From Ruminococcaceae bacterium UBA1213 (GTDB taxonomy: Bacteria > Bacillota > Clostridia > Oscillospirales > Acutalibacteraceae), in NCBI GenBank assembly GCA_002309275.1, contig DBXL01000014.1, positions 1-26,499 of the forward strand: a stretch of DNA of 26,499 nucleotides, read 5' to 3'. A program made the position numbers and the translations under genes. Position 1 is the stretch's first letter, and each line of letters begins with the position of its first letter. Positions 1 to 6,801 of this stretch are shown in pieces. The notes under the pieces were generated by a model. The model saw nothing but the letters and a program-made list of their open reading frames with translations, made no database searches and was not told the DNA's origin.

Positions 1-12
1 CTTCTTGCCCAT
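1..12 (-). CDS. Possible start of the TPP-riboswitch-controlled gene (cut by window edge)
   Basis: On the minus strand an ATG at 12-10 opens a frame reading Met-Gly-Lys-Lys before the window ends. A purine-rich GGAAAGGAC at 32-24 lies 11 bases upstream and could be its ribosome binding site. The main support is position: it is the first well-placed start downstream of the TPP riboswitch and its promoter. Genes so controlled are usually thiamin synthesis or uptake genes, but four codons do not identify which, and the true start could lie beyond the edge. Confidence 0.3.
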
Positions 13-83
13 TTAGGTTAAAAGTCCTTTCCAAAATAAAATAAACGAGGACACCCAATGCCCCCGCCGAAAAATCAACTATA

Positions 84-168
84 CTTTCCTACGACGGCAT
101 TATCCGTATCAGGTCAAAGGGTCGAAATTCATAATTTCCTCTCAGCCTGTTCCTACAAGCTCCCCTGT
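84..168 (-). promoter_or_regulatory. TPP riboswitch (THI element)
   Basis: Read on the minus strand, the conserved pieces of the thiamin pyrophosphate aptamer occur in the right order: GGGG near 165-162, the CTGAGA core at 145-140, then GACCC, the ACCTGAT motif near 115-109, GGATAATGCC near 104-96, and a closing AGGAAAG near 89-83. The transcript runs leftward, away from the fatty-acid operon, so it controls a gene outside the window. In this family ligand binding normally lowers expression. The bases after the aptamer (69-57) can pair with its 3' strand, which may be the switching helix. Confidence 0.93.
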
Positions 169-179
169 TTTCATTTATG

Positions 180-209
180 ATTATATCACCTGCCGGTGCG
201 GATTGTCAA
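180..209 (-). promoter_or_regulatory. Sigma-A type promoter of the TPP riboswitch transcript
   Basis: On the minus strand a perfect TTGACA (209-204) is followed after 18 bases by a perfect TATAAT (185-180). A TGA directly before the -10 gives an extended -10 element. Transcription would begin near 173, a few bases before the aptamer, which fits the riboswitch exactly. Confidence 0.85.
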
Positions 210-263
210 GAAAAAACAATGCCTGCACGGAAATCAAGTTCTATTATGAAATATCGTGGTGGA

Positions 264-287
264 AACCTTTTTTTGCAAAAAAAGGTT
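264..287. repeat. 24-bp perfect palindrome, possible terminator
   Basis: AACC, seven T, GC, seven A, GGTT forms a perfect 24-bp palindrome. Flanking GGTGG and CCCCCAC segments add imperfect pairing. It lies between the end of the minus-strand operon (stop at 328) and the riboswitch promoter, so it may end the operon transcript. No clean T-run follows the stem on either strand, so a classical intrinsic terminator is not shown. A weak all-AT hairpin (six A, CTGA, six T) lies at 309-324. Confidence 0.5.
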
Positions 288-327
288 ATCCCCCACACCC
301 CTTTCCAAAAAAAACTGATTTTTTAAT

Positions 328-672
328 TTATGACTGCCCCGTTTTCACTTCAACAATCGTCTTTGCAGGCAGGCATACTATCGTTTCATACTCTTTTGAA
401 ATCCTGCCTTTATTCACGCATATTTTATCAGGACATTCAGAACTTTTCACATATATACTTCCGTCATCAACGACAACAACAAGCTTTATATTATTTTTGC
501 CCTGCACAGTGATTTTTGTATTTTTACTCAGGTCAAGAGTTTTTACAATTTCATTGTCAACACGGATTTCAGCAACATTTCCCGAAATCGTGGCATTCTC
601 CTGCAAGAATATCCATGCAAGGCATACCAGAATCATCAAAGCCACAACTGCAATACCGATATATTTTTTCAT
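328..672 (-). CDS. NusG domain II-containing membrane-anchored protein
   Basis: A 114-residue protein with an N-terminal hydrophobic segment (about residues 4-22) and an exported domain. The motif SSECPDKICVNKG followed by an ETIVCLP-like stretch is typical of the NusG_II (DUF1312-like) family. The two Cys of CPDKIC and the one in VCLP may form a disulfide or metal site outside the membrane. Its ATG overlaps the apbE stop as ATGA, so the two are translationally coupled. Members often sit next to ApbE and membrane redox genes in Firmicutes, but the molecular role is not established. It is not the transcription factor NusG: the NGN domain is missing. Confidence 0.85.
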   Translation of the reverse strand: MKKYIGIAVVALMILVCLAWIFLQENATISGNVAEIRVDNEIVKTLDLSKNTKITVQGKNNIKLVVVVDDGSIYVKSSECPDKICVNKGRISKEYETIVCLPAKTIVEVKTGQS

Positions 673-1790
673 CTCTTTATAACTTCGTATTTCAAGCCGT
701 CTTCCATTGTGATAATGCTTTCAAGGCAGTCTGTGATATATATTTTCATGTCCTTTGTTACTAAAATCACATCTATATCTTTATGAGCCTTGCAAAAGTT
801 AATGGCTTTTTCCGTTCCCATGACAAAGAGGGCTGTTGAGAGTGCGTCACAGTCAAGTCCGCTGTCACCGATTACCGTTGCCGAAATGATACCGTTATCC
901 GCAGGGTAGCCTGTCTTTGGATCAATGATATGACAATATCTCTTGCCGTCCACTTCAAAAAATCTTTCATAGTTGCCTGAAGTGATGACCGCTTTATTTT
1001 CTATTGCAAGAGTGCATATTGTTTTATTGGTATCTTTGGGATTTTGTATGCCGACCTTCCATTTGGATTTATCGGGCTTTCTGCCGAGTGCATAGACGTT
1101 TCCGCCCAGATTTATCAGTGCAGAATTGATTTTATTGGCTTCAAGTATCTCAATAACAGCGTCTGTTGCATAGCCCTTGGCAACCGCTCCCAAGTCTATT
1201 TCAAACTGTGTCGGCAGTGTCACTATACTGTCATTAATCACTATCTTATCATAGCCGACATTGCCCAAATGCCAGTCTATGAGCCACTGTTCAGGAATTT
1301 TATAATTGGGTTCATTTTGGCTGTCGCCTGTTGTAAAGCCCCATTCTCTGACAAGCGGATATACGGTTATATCCAATGCACCGTCTGTCATATCGCCTAC
1401 TTCAATCGCCTTGGCAATAGCGGTTCTTGTGCTTGCATTGACTGTCACAGGGTTTCCGCTGGTGGAATTTATCTTTGAAATGTCACTACTTGGCACTTTT
1501 ACGCTGAAAATACTCTCCAATCTCTTTATCTCATCTTCGGCTTCTTCCAGAGCCTTTTGTGCATTGCTTCCATAGGCTTTCAGCACCATATAAGTGTCCA
1601 TTGCAAAAACATCTCTGCTTTCAGGCTCAGGGAGTTTGCTTTCTTCTTTGGAAACTTCGCTTTCCTCACTCACTTCCGACTGTACGGAAATCTCCGTTTT
1701 GCTTGAAGTCTGATTTTTCTGACTTGCAGAACAACCACACAAAAGCATTCCCACTACAATGGTTAATGCAATTCCCTTTTTCAATTTCAT
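669..1790 (-). CDS. apbE: FAD:protein FMN transferase, lipoprotein (ApbE)
   Basis: A 373-residue ApbE-family protein. It attaches FMN from FAD to a Thr or Ser of target flavoproteins on the outer face of the membrane. The N-terminus is a lipoprotein signal ending in LLCGC (lipidated Cys 20), followed by a Ser/Glu-rich linker to about residue 60. Family motifs visible include DVFAMDTYMVLKAYG, EIDLGAVAKGYATD and HIIDPKTGYPAD. A GGGAG ribosome binding site lies three bases before the ATG. It lies downstream of accA behind a heptamer-repeat hairpin and is coupled to the NusG_II gene. No FMN-binding substrate protein is visible in the window, so its target is unknown. Confidence 0.95.
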   Translation of the reverse strand: MKLKKGIALTIVVGMLLCGCSASQKNQTSSKTEISVQSEVSEESEVSKEESKLPEPESRDVFAMDTYMVLKAYGSNAQKALEEAEDEIKRLESIFSVKVPSSDISKINSTSGNPVTVNASTRTAIAKAIEVGDMTDGALDITVYPLVREWGFTTGDSQNEPNYKIPEQWLIDWHLGNVGYDKIVINDSIVTLPTQFEIDLGAVAKGYATDAVIEILEANKINSALINLGGNVYALGRKPDKSKWKVGIQNPKDTNKTICTLAIENKAVITSGNYERFFEVDGKRYCHIIDPKTGYPADNGIISATVIGDSGLDCDALSTALFVMGTEKAINFCKAHKDIDVILVTKDMKIYITDCLESIITMEDGLKYEVIKR

Positions 1791-1811
1791 TCACTCCCTT
1801 TTCAAAAGTTT

Positions 1812-1884
1812 GGAAAGTGAAGAGTTGAGAGTGGAGTTATTCTTTCTATTCTGCTCCACTCTCCACTCTCAACTCTCCACACTC
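1812..1884. repeat. Heptamer-repeat inverted repeat between accA and apbE
   Basis: The left arm is built of GGAAAGT, GAAGAGT, TGAGAGT and GGAG units. The right arm has CTCCACT twice, CTCAACT and CTCCACA in perfect 7-bp register (1854-1881). Sixteen bases at 1821-1836 pair perfectly with 1861-1876 across a 24-base loop. On the minus strand the tract starts one base after the accA stop codon and ends near the apbE ribosome binding site. Confidence 0.85.
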
Positions 1885-1885
1885 A

Positions 1886-2677
1886 TTAAAATTTTCTGAA
1901 TCGGTTATATCTCATTTCAACAAGTTTGTCGGGTTCAATTTCGGCTTTCTTGTCGAAAGTCTGTGCGATAAGATTTTTCAGGCTGTCAAACAGCCTGCTG
2001 TCAACGTCTTTCGGCTCTCTTATAATTCTCTCGATAACGCCCATTTTAAACAGGTCTTGTGAAGTGAGTTTCAGACATTCCGAAGCCTCTGCTGTACGGC
2101 TTGCGTCTTTCCAGAGAATACTTGCACAGCCCTCGGGGGATATAACGGAATAAATCGCATTTTCCAGCATCCAGACTTCATCTGCAACAGCCAATGCCAA
2201 TGCACCACCGCTTCCGCCCTCTCCGATAAAAATAGAAAGTATCGGAGTTTTGAGCGTCATCATTTCCATGAGATTTTCAGCAATCGCCTGTCCCTGTCCA
2301 CGTTCCTCCGCACCGATTCCGCAGTATGCACCTGATGTATCGACAAAGCATATTACGGGACGTTTGAATTTTTCCGCCTGTTTCATCAGTCTTAATGCTT
2401 TTCTGTAACCCTCGGGGTGGGCAGAACCGAAATTTCTGTCCATTCGCTCTTTGAGATTTCTGCCCTTTTCCAGTGCGATTACCGTAACGGGCTTGCCGTT
2501 CAATTCAGCGATTCCGCCAATCACGGCTTTATCATCTGCAAAACGTCTGTCCCCGTGAAGTTCAAAGAAACTGTCGCCGAATATCCTTGTTATATAGTCT
2601 ATTGCAGTCGGTCTGTCATTTGCCCTTGCAGACATCACGCAATCATATGCACTCAATATCAACGACCTCACTTTCAC
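1886..2677 (-). CDS. accA: Acetyl-CoA carboxylase carboxyltransferase subunit alpha
   Basis: AccA of the cytosolic acetyl-CoA carboxylase, which with AccD moves the carboxyl group from carboxybiotin to acetyl-CoA to make malonyl-CoA. The frame is 263 residues. Clear family stretches are FFELHGDRRFADD, GSAHPEGYRKALR, FVDTSGAYCG and GEGGSGGALA. Like many Firmicutes forms it lacks the longer N-terminal helix of E. coli AccA. The frame opens at a GTG (2677) inside accD. The likelier start is the TTG at 2656, which has GTGAGG nine bases upstream and lines up with the family N-terminus (LSAYDCVMSAR). An ATG at 2635 is the shortest option. It overlaps accD, so coupling is expected. Confidence 0.95.
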   Translation of the reverse strand: MKVRSLILSAYDCVMSARANDRPTAIDYITRIFGDSFFELHGDRRFADDKAVIGGIAELNGKPVTVIALEKGRNLKERMDRNFGSAHPEGYRKALRLMKQAEKFKRPVICFVDTSGAYCGIGAEERGQGQAIAENLMEMMTLKTPILSIFIGEGGSGGALALAVADEVWMLENAIYSVISPEGCASILWKDASRTAEASECLKLTSQDLFKMGVIERIIREPKDVDSRLFDSLKNLIAQTFDKKAEIEPDKLVEMRYNRFRKF

Positions 2678-3527
2678 TATGGAGTTTCAACAATTTTGCA
2701 AGTGTATCTTTCATATCTTTTCTTTCAACAACAGCGTCAACGAATCCCTTTTCAAGTAAGAATTCTGCTGACTGGAAATCTTTGGGGAGTTTCTGGCGGA
2801 TAGTCTGTTCAATGACTCTCGGACCTGCAAAGCCTATGAGTGCATGAGGCTCGGAAAGAATAATATCGCCCTCCATTGCAAAGCTTGCAGTAACTCCACC
2901 TGTCGTCGGATCGGTCAGGACCGTTATATATAAAAGTCCCTTGTCGCTGTGGAGTTTGACAGCACCGCTTGTTTTCGCCATCTGCATGAGTGACATAATG
3001 CCCTCCTGCATTCTTGCACCGCCTGACACCGTGAATATCACAACAGGCAGTCTGTTTTCAGACGCATATTCAAATGCCCTTGTAATCTTCTCACCCGTGA
3101 CAGTTCCCATTGAACCCATCATAAATTGAGAGTTCATCACGGCTATTACCGTTTTTTGACTGCTTATTTCGCATACACCCGTTATGACAGATTCATTTTC
3201 ACCGCTGTTGATTTTGGCATTTTTCAGCTTTCTTGTATATTCAGGAAAATCTATGATATTTGACGACATCATGTCAGCATCAAATTCCTGAAAAGTCCCC
3301 TCGTCAACAGTCATTTCAATACGCTGTCTTGCAGGTATCCTGAAATGGTAACCGCATTTTAAACAAACTTTATAATTTTCCTCCAAGTCCGATGAAAGCA
3401 TGACATTCTTGCATACAGGGCATTTTACCCACAATTCATCAGGTATATAAGGCTTGTTTTCAGGATTTTCTTCATGCCCCTCCAATTCATTTTTGGGTTT
3501 CAGAAAATTAAATATATCTTTAGTCAA
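2643..3527 (-). CDS. accD: Acetyl-CoA carboxylase carboxyltransferase subunit beta
   Basis: AccD, 294 residues, partner of AccA in the carboxyltransferase half of acetyl-CoA carboxylase. A zinc ribbon is visible near the N-terminus (Cys 36, 39, 55, 58). It is followed by the crotonase-fold domain with SGGARMQEG, DPTTGGVTASFAM and FAGPRVIEQT. The start is a TTG at 3527, fixed by a strong GGGGGGAG site five bases upstream; no ATG lies near. Its 3' end overlaps accA. A DUF1810 gene separates it from accC, which is unusual because accC and accD are commonly adjacent in this operon type. Confidence 0.96.
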   Translation of the reverse strand: MTKDIFNFLKPKNELEGHEENPENKPYIPDELWVKCPVCKNVMLSSDLEENYKVCLKCGYHFRIPARQRIEMTVDEGTFQEFDADMMSSNIIDFPEYTRKLKNAKINSGENESVITGVCEISSQKTVIAVMNSQFMMGSMGTVTGEKITRAFEYASENRLPVVIFTVSGGARMQEGIMSLMQMAKTSGAVKLHSDKGLLYITVLTDPTTGGVTASFAMEGDIILSEPHALIGFAGPRVIEQTIRQKLPKDFQSAEFLLEKGFVDAVVERKDMKDTLAKLLKLHSESEVVDIECI

Positions 3528-3549
3528 AAAAACTCCCCCCTTTTATTTT

Positions 3550-3975
3550 TTAATCCGCCATGCCGAGCAGATTAAGCGTTCTCATATCTTTTCTGCCGTC
3601 ATAGAATTTGTCAAGTACTTTTTTAAATACATCTATACTGCTGTCGGCACAGTGGAAAAGTGTCATTGAAGAACGTATTTTCAAAGCATCAATATCTCCG
3701 ACAATATGGACTATATCTTTATCATGCTTTAAAAGGGCGTTTGAAATCTCAATCAGACGCTCTCTCAAAGTATCATGCTGAAGATACGCCTTTGCTTCAT
3801 CAAGTGAAGCTATGCCGTAAAAGACCGAGCTGTATGAACTTCCCAAGCCTTTGAGCTGAGGGAATATGTACCATATCCAATGAGATAATTTTTTACCTCT
3901 TTTTATCTCCATAAAAGCGGTATCATAACCGCAGTAAGACTGCTGTGCTTTTATAAATCTCTCCAAGTCAAACAT
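3550..3975 (-). CDS. DUF1810 family protein
   Basis: A 141-residue soluble protein matching the DUF1810 family throughout. It opens with an LERFIKAQ-like segment, then KKLSHWIWYIFPQLKGLG, which is the hallmark Trp/Phe/Pro motif, then a DEAKAYL helix and a C-terminal SSMTLFHCAD and FYDGRKDMRTL segment. The family has no established biochemical function. It lies between accC (17 bases away) and accD (about 22 bases away) in the same direction and is surely cotranscribed. It has no known part in fatty acid synthesis and looks like an inserted passenger gene. Confidence 0.85.
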   Translation of the reverse strand: MFDLERFIKAQQSYCGYDTAFMEIKRGKKLSHWIWYIFPQLKGLGSSYSSVFYGIASLDEAKAYLQHDTLRERLIEISNALLKHDKDIVHIVGDIDALKIRSSMTLFHCADSSIDVFKKVLDKFYDGRKDMRTLNLLGMAD

Positions 3976-3991
3976 AAAATGTATCCCTCAA

Positions 3992-5332
3992 TTATTTTCC
4001 CTGACGTTCCGCCATGAAATTAGTTGTATAAGTTCCCGACACAAATGCACTGTCCGAAAGTATGTCTATATGCAAATCCCTGTTATGCTTTATGCCGTTT
4101 ATTGTAAGCTCACTCAAAGCCATTTTCATTTTTCTTATTGCAAGCTCTCTTGAACGTGCCTGTACAATCAACTTGCCTATCATGGAATCATAATAAGGCG
4201 GTACAGTATAATCCTGATAAATAGCCGTGTCAAATCTCACGCACGGTCCGCCGGGTACATGAATGAATTCTATCTTTCCACAGCCGGGGCGGAAATCATT
4301 ATCGGGGTCTTCCGCATTGATTCGGCATTCTATCGCATTTCCATGCATGAATACTTTATCCTGTGTAACAGTCAGCTTTGAGCCTGACGCTATTCTTATC
4401 TGCCACTGCACTATATCAAGACCTGTTACCATTTCTGTAACAGGGTGTTCCACCTGCAGTCTTGTATTCATCTCCATGAAATAGAAATTCTTATCTTTAT
4501 CAAGGAGAAATTCAACTGTACCCGCATTCTCGTAATTAACGGCTTTTGCAGCCTTTACAGCCGCTTCCATCATTCTCTTTCTTATATCGGGTGTAATGGC
4601 AGGAGAGGGACTTTCTTCAATCAATTTCTGATTTTTTCTTTGAACAGAACATTCTCTCTCGCCAAGACATACGACATTGCCATATTTATCGCATAAAAGC
4701 TGCATTTCAATATGCTTTACGGGAGTAAGGAATTTCTCCATATAAACCGCACCGTCACCGAATGCACTCTGTGCCTCCGCCTTTGCAGACAGAAATGCAT
4801 TCTCAAATTCCTCTATTTTGTCAACACGTCTTATGCCACGACCACCGCCGCCGGAACGTGCCTTAACCAAAAGAGGAAAGCCTATTTCAAGAGCCTTTTC
4901 CTTTGCCTGGTCAATATCATCTATAACATCACTGCCGGGTGTTACAGGTACGCCTGCATTACGCATGGTTTTTCTGGCTTCGTCTTTATCGCCCAATCTC
5001 TCTATCATCATAGATGACGGTCCGATAAATTCAATATTGCACTGCTCGCACAGTGATACAAATTTTGCATTTTCCGAAAGAAGTCCATAACCGGGGTGAA
5101 TTGCCTGAGCACCCGAAACGACAGCTACTTCCAGAATTGCCGCCATATTCAGATAACTGTCGGATACCTGAGGACCGCCTATGCAGTAGCTTTCATCAGC
5201 CATGCTGACATGAAGGGCATTTTTATCCGCCTGAGAATAAACGGCAACTGTGGAAATTCCCATTTCACGACAGGCTCTTATAATTCTTACAGCGATTTCG
5301 CCACGATTGGCTATCAATATTTTTGAAAACAT
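3992..5332 (-). CDS. accC: Acetyl-CoA carboxylase biotin carboxylase subunit
   Basis: AccC, 446 residues, uses ATP and bicarbonate to carboxylate the biotin on AccB. The N-terminal domain starts FSKILIANRGEIAVRIIRA. The ATP-grasp domain carries the glycine-rich loop GGGGRGIR (about residues 161-168), GERECSVQRKNQKLIEE, and FLDKDKNFYFMEMNTRLQVEHPVTE with the metal-binding Glu and the catalytic Arg region. Length is normal (about 445-450). An AAAGGG-like site lies just upstream of the ATG. The gap before it holds the left heptamer arm of the four-helix-bundle cassette. Confidence 0.97.
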   Translation of the reverse strand: MFSKILIANRGEIAVRIIRACREMGISTVAVYSQADKNALHVSMADESYCIGGPQVSDSYLNMAAILEVAVVSGAQAIHPGYGLLSENAKFVSLCEQCNIEFIGPSSMMIERLGDKDEARKTMRNAGVPVTPGSDVIDDIDQAKEKALEIGFPLLVKARSGGGGRGIRRVDKIEEFENAFLSAKAEAQSAFGDGAVYMEKFLTPVKHIEMQLLCDKYGNVVCLGERECSVQRKNQKLIEESPSPAITPDIRKRMMEAAVKAAKAVNYENAGTVEFLLDKDKNFYFMEMNTRLQVEHPVTEMVTGLDIVQWQIRIASGSKLTVTQDKVFMHGNAIECRINAEDPDNDFRPGCGKIEFIHVPGGPCVRFDTAIYQDYTVPPYYDSMIGKLIVQARSRELAIRKMKMALSELTINGIKHNRDLHIDILSDSAFVSGTYTTNFMAERQGK

Positions 5333-5353
5333 TATTTTCCAACCCTTTCTAAA

Positions 5354-5384
5354 AGTGTGGAGTGTGGAGAGTGAAGAGTGGAGT
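5354..5384. repeat. Heptamer repeat arm, accC side of the four-helix-bundle gene
   Basis: Units AGTGTGG, AGTGTGG, AGAGTGA and AGAGTGG in perfect 7-bp register, ending GAGTTAT. It is nearly identical to the reverse complement of the arm at 5768-5800, with about two mismatches in 29 bases. The pair therefore encloses the four-helix-bundle gene as an inverted repeat. Confidence 0.85.
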
Positions 5385-5401
5385 TATAAGCGACAAAACA
5401 A

Positions 5402-5767
5402 CTATATTTGCTCTGATGTAGTTTTCGTAGTTGCAGAAAGCATTTTTCTTAACTCATCACAATCCGATTTCATCGACAAGTACATTCTTTCATCAATATA
5501 TCCCGTTTCATAAAGCAAGTCAAGCCAATATATTGTTTCAACACACTCTTTCAGAGCAATATATATTTTTGACAAAAAATCTTTTTTGCTTATACCGCAT
5601 TCCGCTTCCGCAATATTTGCACCAATGCTTGTTCCACTGCGTAATATTTGTTTTGAAAGAACGTACTCTTTTTTATCGTTGCCAAGATACTTATATAAAT
5701 TTACAATTCTTACTGCAAACTTCTTGCTTTTGAATTTTGCAGTCTGCTCATACTCCAAACTTCCCAT
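5402..5767 (-). CDS. Four helix bundle protein (S23 / 23S rRNA intervening-sequence family)
   Basis: A protein of about 121 residues in the family of small four-helix-bundle proteins encoded in bacterial 23S rRNA intervening sequences and related to the accessory protein of diversity-generating retroelements. Visible family features are an FAVRIVNLYKYL first helix, the signature LRSGTSIGANIAEAECG, and the ALKECVETIYWLDLL helix. No enzymatic motif is present. The start chosen is the ATG at 5767; an ATG 24 bases upstream would read the heptamer repeat as protein (MWRVESGV) and is unlikely. The gene stands alone between accC and fabZ, bounded by inverted heptamer arms. It has no evident link to lipid synthesis and looks like cargo. 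Confidence 0.85.
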   Translation of the reverse strand: MGSLEYEQTAKFKSKKFAVRIVNLYKYLGNDKKEYVLSKQILRSGTSIGANIAEAECGISKKDFLSKIYIALKECVETIYWLDLLYETGYIDERMYLSMKSDCDELRKMLSATTKTTSEQI

Positions 5768-5800
5768 CACTCCACTCTCAACTCTCCACACTCCACTCTC
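5768..5800. repeat. Heptamer repeat arm, fabZ side of the four-helix-bundle gene
   Basis: Units CACTCCA, CTCTCAA, CTCTCCA, CACTCCA and CTCTC in perfect 7-bp register. It fills the space from the fabZ stop codon (5803-5801) to the ATG of the four-helix-bundle gene (5767). The GAGAGTGGAG-like units, as read in the mRNA, are therefore the only available ribosome binding site for that gene. Confidence 0.85.
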
Positions 5801-6226
5801 TTATTGTTCTCTTGGGAGAAGGGCAAATGAAAATTCTGCCGATACAGCAAGTTTTCCATTGACATAGCCCTTGCCTGTGATGAAATAGAATTTCTCATGG
5901 CGTACATTGGTAAGCTCGCACTTAATGTCAAGCGTATCTCCCGGCAAAACTTTCTGTTTGAATTTCGCCTTTTCGATGCCCGTAAAATACGGCGTGCTGA
6001 CAGCGGAAACTTCTGCAATGATAACAGAACTTGCCTGTGCCATCATCTCGCACAAAATTACACCCGGCACAACGGGATTTCCCGGAAAATGCCCGTCAAG
6101 AAACCATTCATCACCTGTGATATACTTTTTTCCCTCACAAGTGGTATCGGAAGTTTTGGTAGCCTCGTCTATCAAAAGCATGGAATTTCTGTGAGGTATG
6201 ACATTTTTCAATTCTTCTTTATTCAA
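5801..6226 (-). CDS. fabZ: 3-hydroxyacyl-ACP dehydratase FabZ
   Basis: FabZ, 141 residues, removes water from 3-hydroxyacyl-ACP to give trans-2-enoyl-ACP in the elongation cycle. The hot-dog fold motif DGHFPGNPVVPGVILCEMMAQ-like segment is intact, with catalytic His 46 and Glu 60. Other family pieces are IPHRNSMLLID near the N-terminus and KAKFKQKVLPGDTL. Length is typical. It follows accB by 13 bases and is in the normal place for the Firmicutes fab cluster. Confidence 0.97.
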   Translation of the reverse strand: MNKEELKNVIPHRNSMLLIDEATKTSDTTCEGKKYITGDEWFLDGHFPGNPVVPGVILCEMMAQASSVIIAEVSAVSTPYFTGIEKAKFKQKVLPGDTLDIKCELTNVRHEKFYFITGKGYVNGKLAVSAEFSFALLPREQ

Positions 6227-6239
6227 CTTGATACACCTC

Positions 6240-6695
6240 TTATTTTATCATAAACAACGGCTGACCGTACTCGACAACCTGACCGTTCTCTACACATACT
6301 TCAACGATTTCACCGCTCTTTTCAGCCGTTACTTCATTCATAAGCTTCATTGCTTCGATAAGGCAAAGCACATCACCTTTATTTACCTTTGCCCCTACCG
6401 ATACATACGGCTCTTTGTCAGGAGCGGGAGCAGCATAAAATACACCTACCATTGGAGAGGTAACAGGCGTACCCTCTGATTTTGAAACGCTTTCGGATAC
6501 TGCCGAAACAGTTTCCGTTTTCACTGCCGTTTCTTCATAAACGGGTTCTGCCTTGATAATATCCACTGCAACAGGCTTTGTCTGCTGCTGGCATATCATC
6601 AGCTGTTCACCCTTTTCATTCTTCAATTCTATCTTCGTCGCCTTTGATTCATCAAAAGCTTTCAGGAGTTCTTTTATATCTTCAACACTGTACAT
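6240..6695 (-). CDS. accB: Acetyl-CoA carboxylase biotin carboxyl carrier protein
   Basis: AccB, 151 residues, carries the biotin that shuttles carboxyl groups between AccC and AccA/AccD. The C-terminal biotinyl domain holds the motif EAMKLMNEV with the biotinylated Lys at 117. A Val/Glu/Ser-rich linker (about residues 40-78) joins it to an N-terminal helical region (VEDIKELLKAFDES). The biotin ligase is not in the window. The fabZ start lies 13 bases downstream. Confidence 0.96.
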   Translation of the reverse strand: MYSVEDIKELLKAFDESKATKIELKNEKGEQLMICQQQTKPVAVDIIKAEPVYEETAVKTETVSAVSESVSKSEGTPVTSPMVGVFYAAPAPDKEPYVSVGAKVNKGDVLCLIEAMKLMNEVTAEKSGEIVEVCVENGQVVEYGQPLFMIK

Positions 6696-6770
6696 TGAAA
6701 TTTTTCCCCTTTCTTAACAATGCATTACAATGAATGAGTGCATTTGTATCAAACGGAAAGCCGTGAACAA

Positions 6771-6800
6771 CTCCACTCTCCACTCTCCACACTCCACTCT
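6771..6800. repeat. Heptamer repeat tract between fabF and accB
   Basis: CTCCACT, CTCCACT, CTCCACA and CTCCACT in perfect 7-bp register, starting one or two bases after the fabF stop codon on the minus strand. Unlike the tracts at 1812-1884 and 8041-8184, no second inverted arm is seen before the accB start. The rest of this gap (6696-6770) holds the accB ribosome binding site and otherwise nothing I recognise. Confidence 0.8.
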
Positions 6801-6801
6801 A

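Noticed and set aside
203..682. A 159-codon plus-strand frame at the left end
   Set aside because: It runs antisense to the NusG_II gene and over the palindrome, has no ribosome site, and its low-complexity Thr/Phe/Leu composition is that of a shadow frame.
5768..5791. Longer start for the four-helix-bundle protein (MWRVESGV...)
   Set aside because: These residues are simply the heptamer repeat in translation; the ATG at 5767 gives the family N-terminus.
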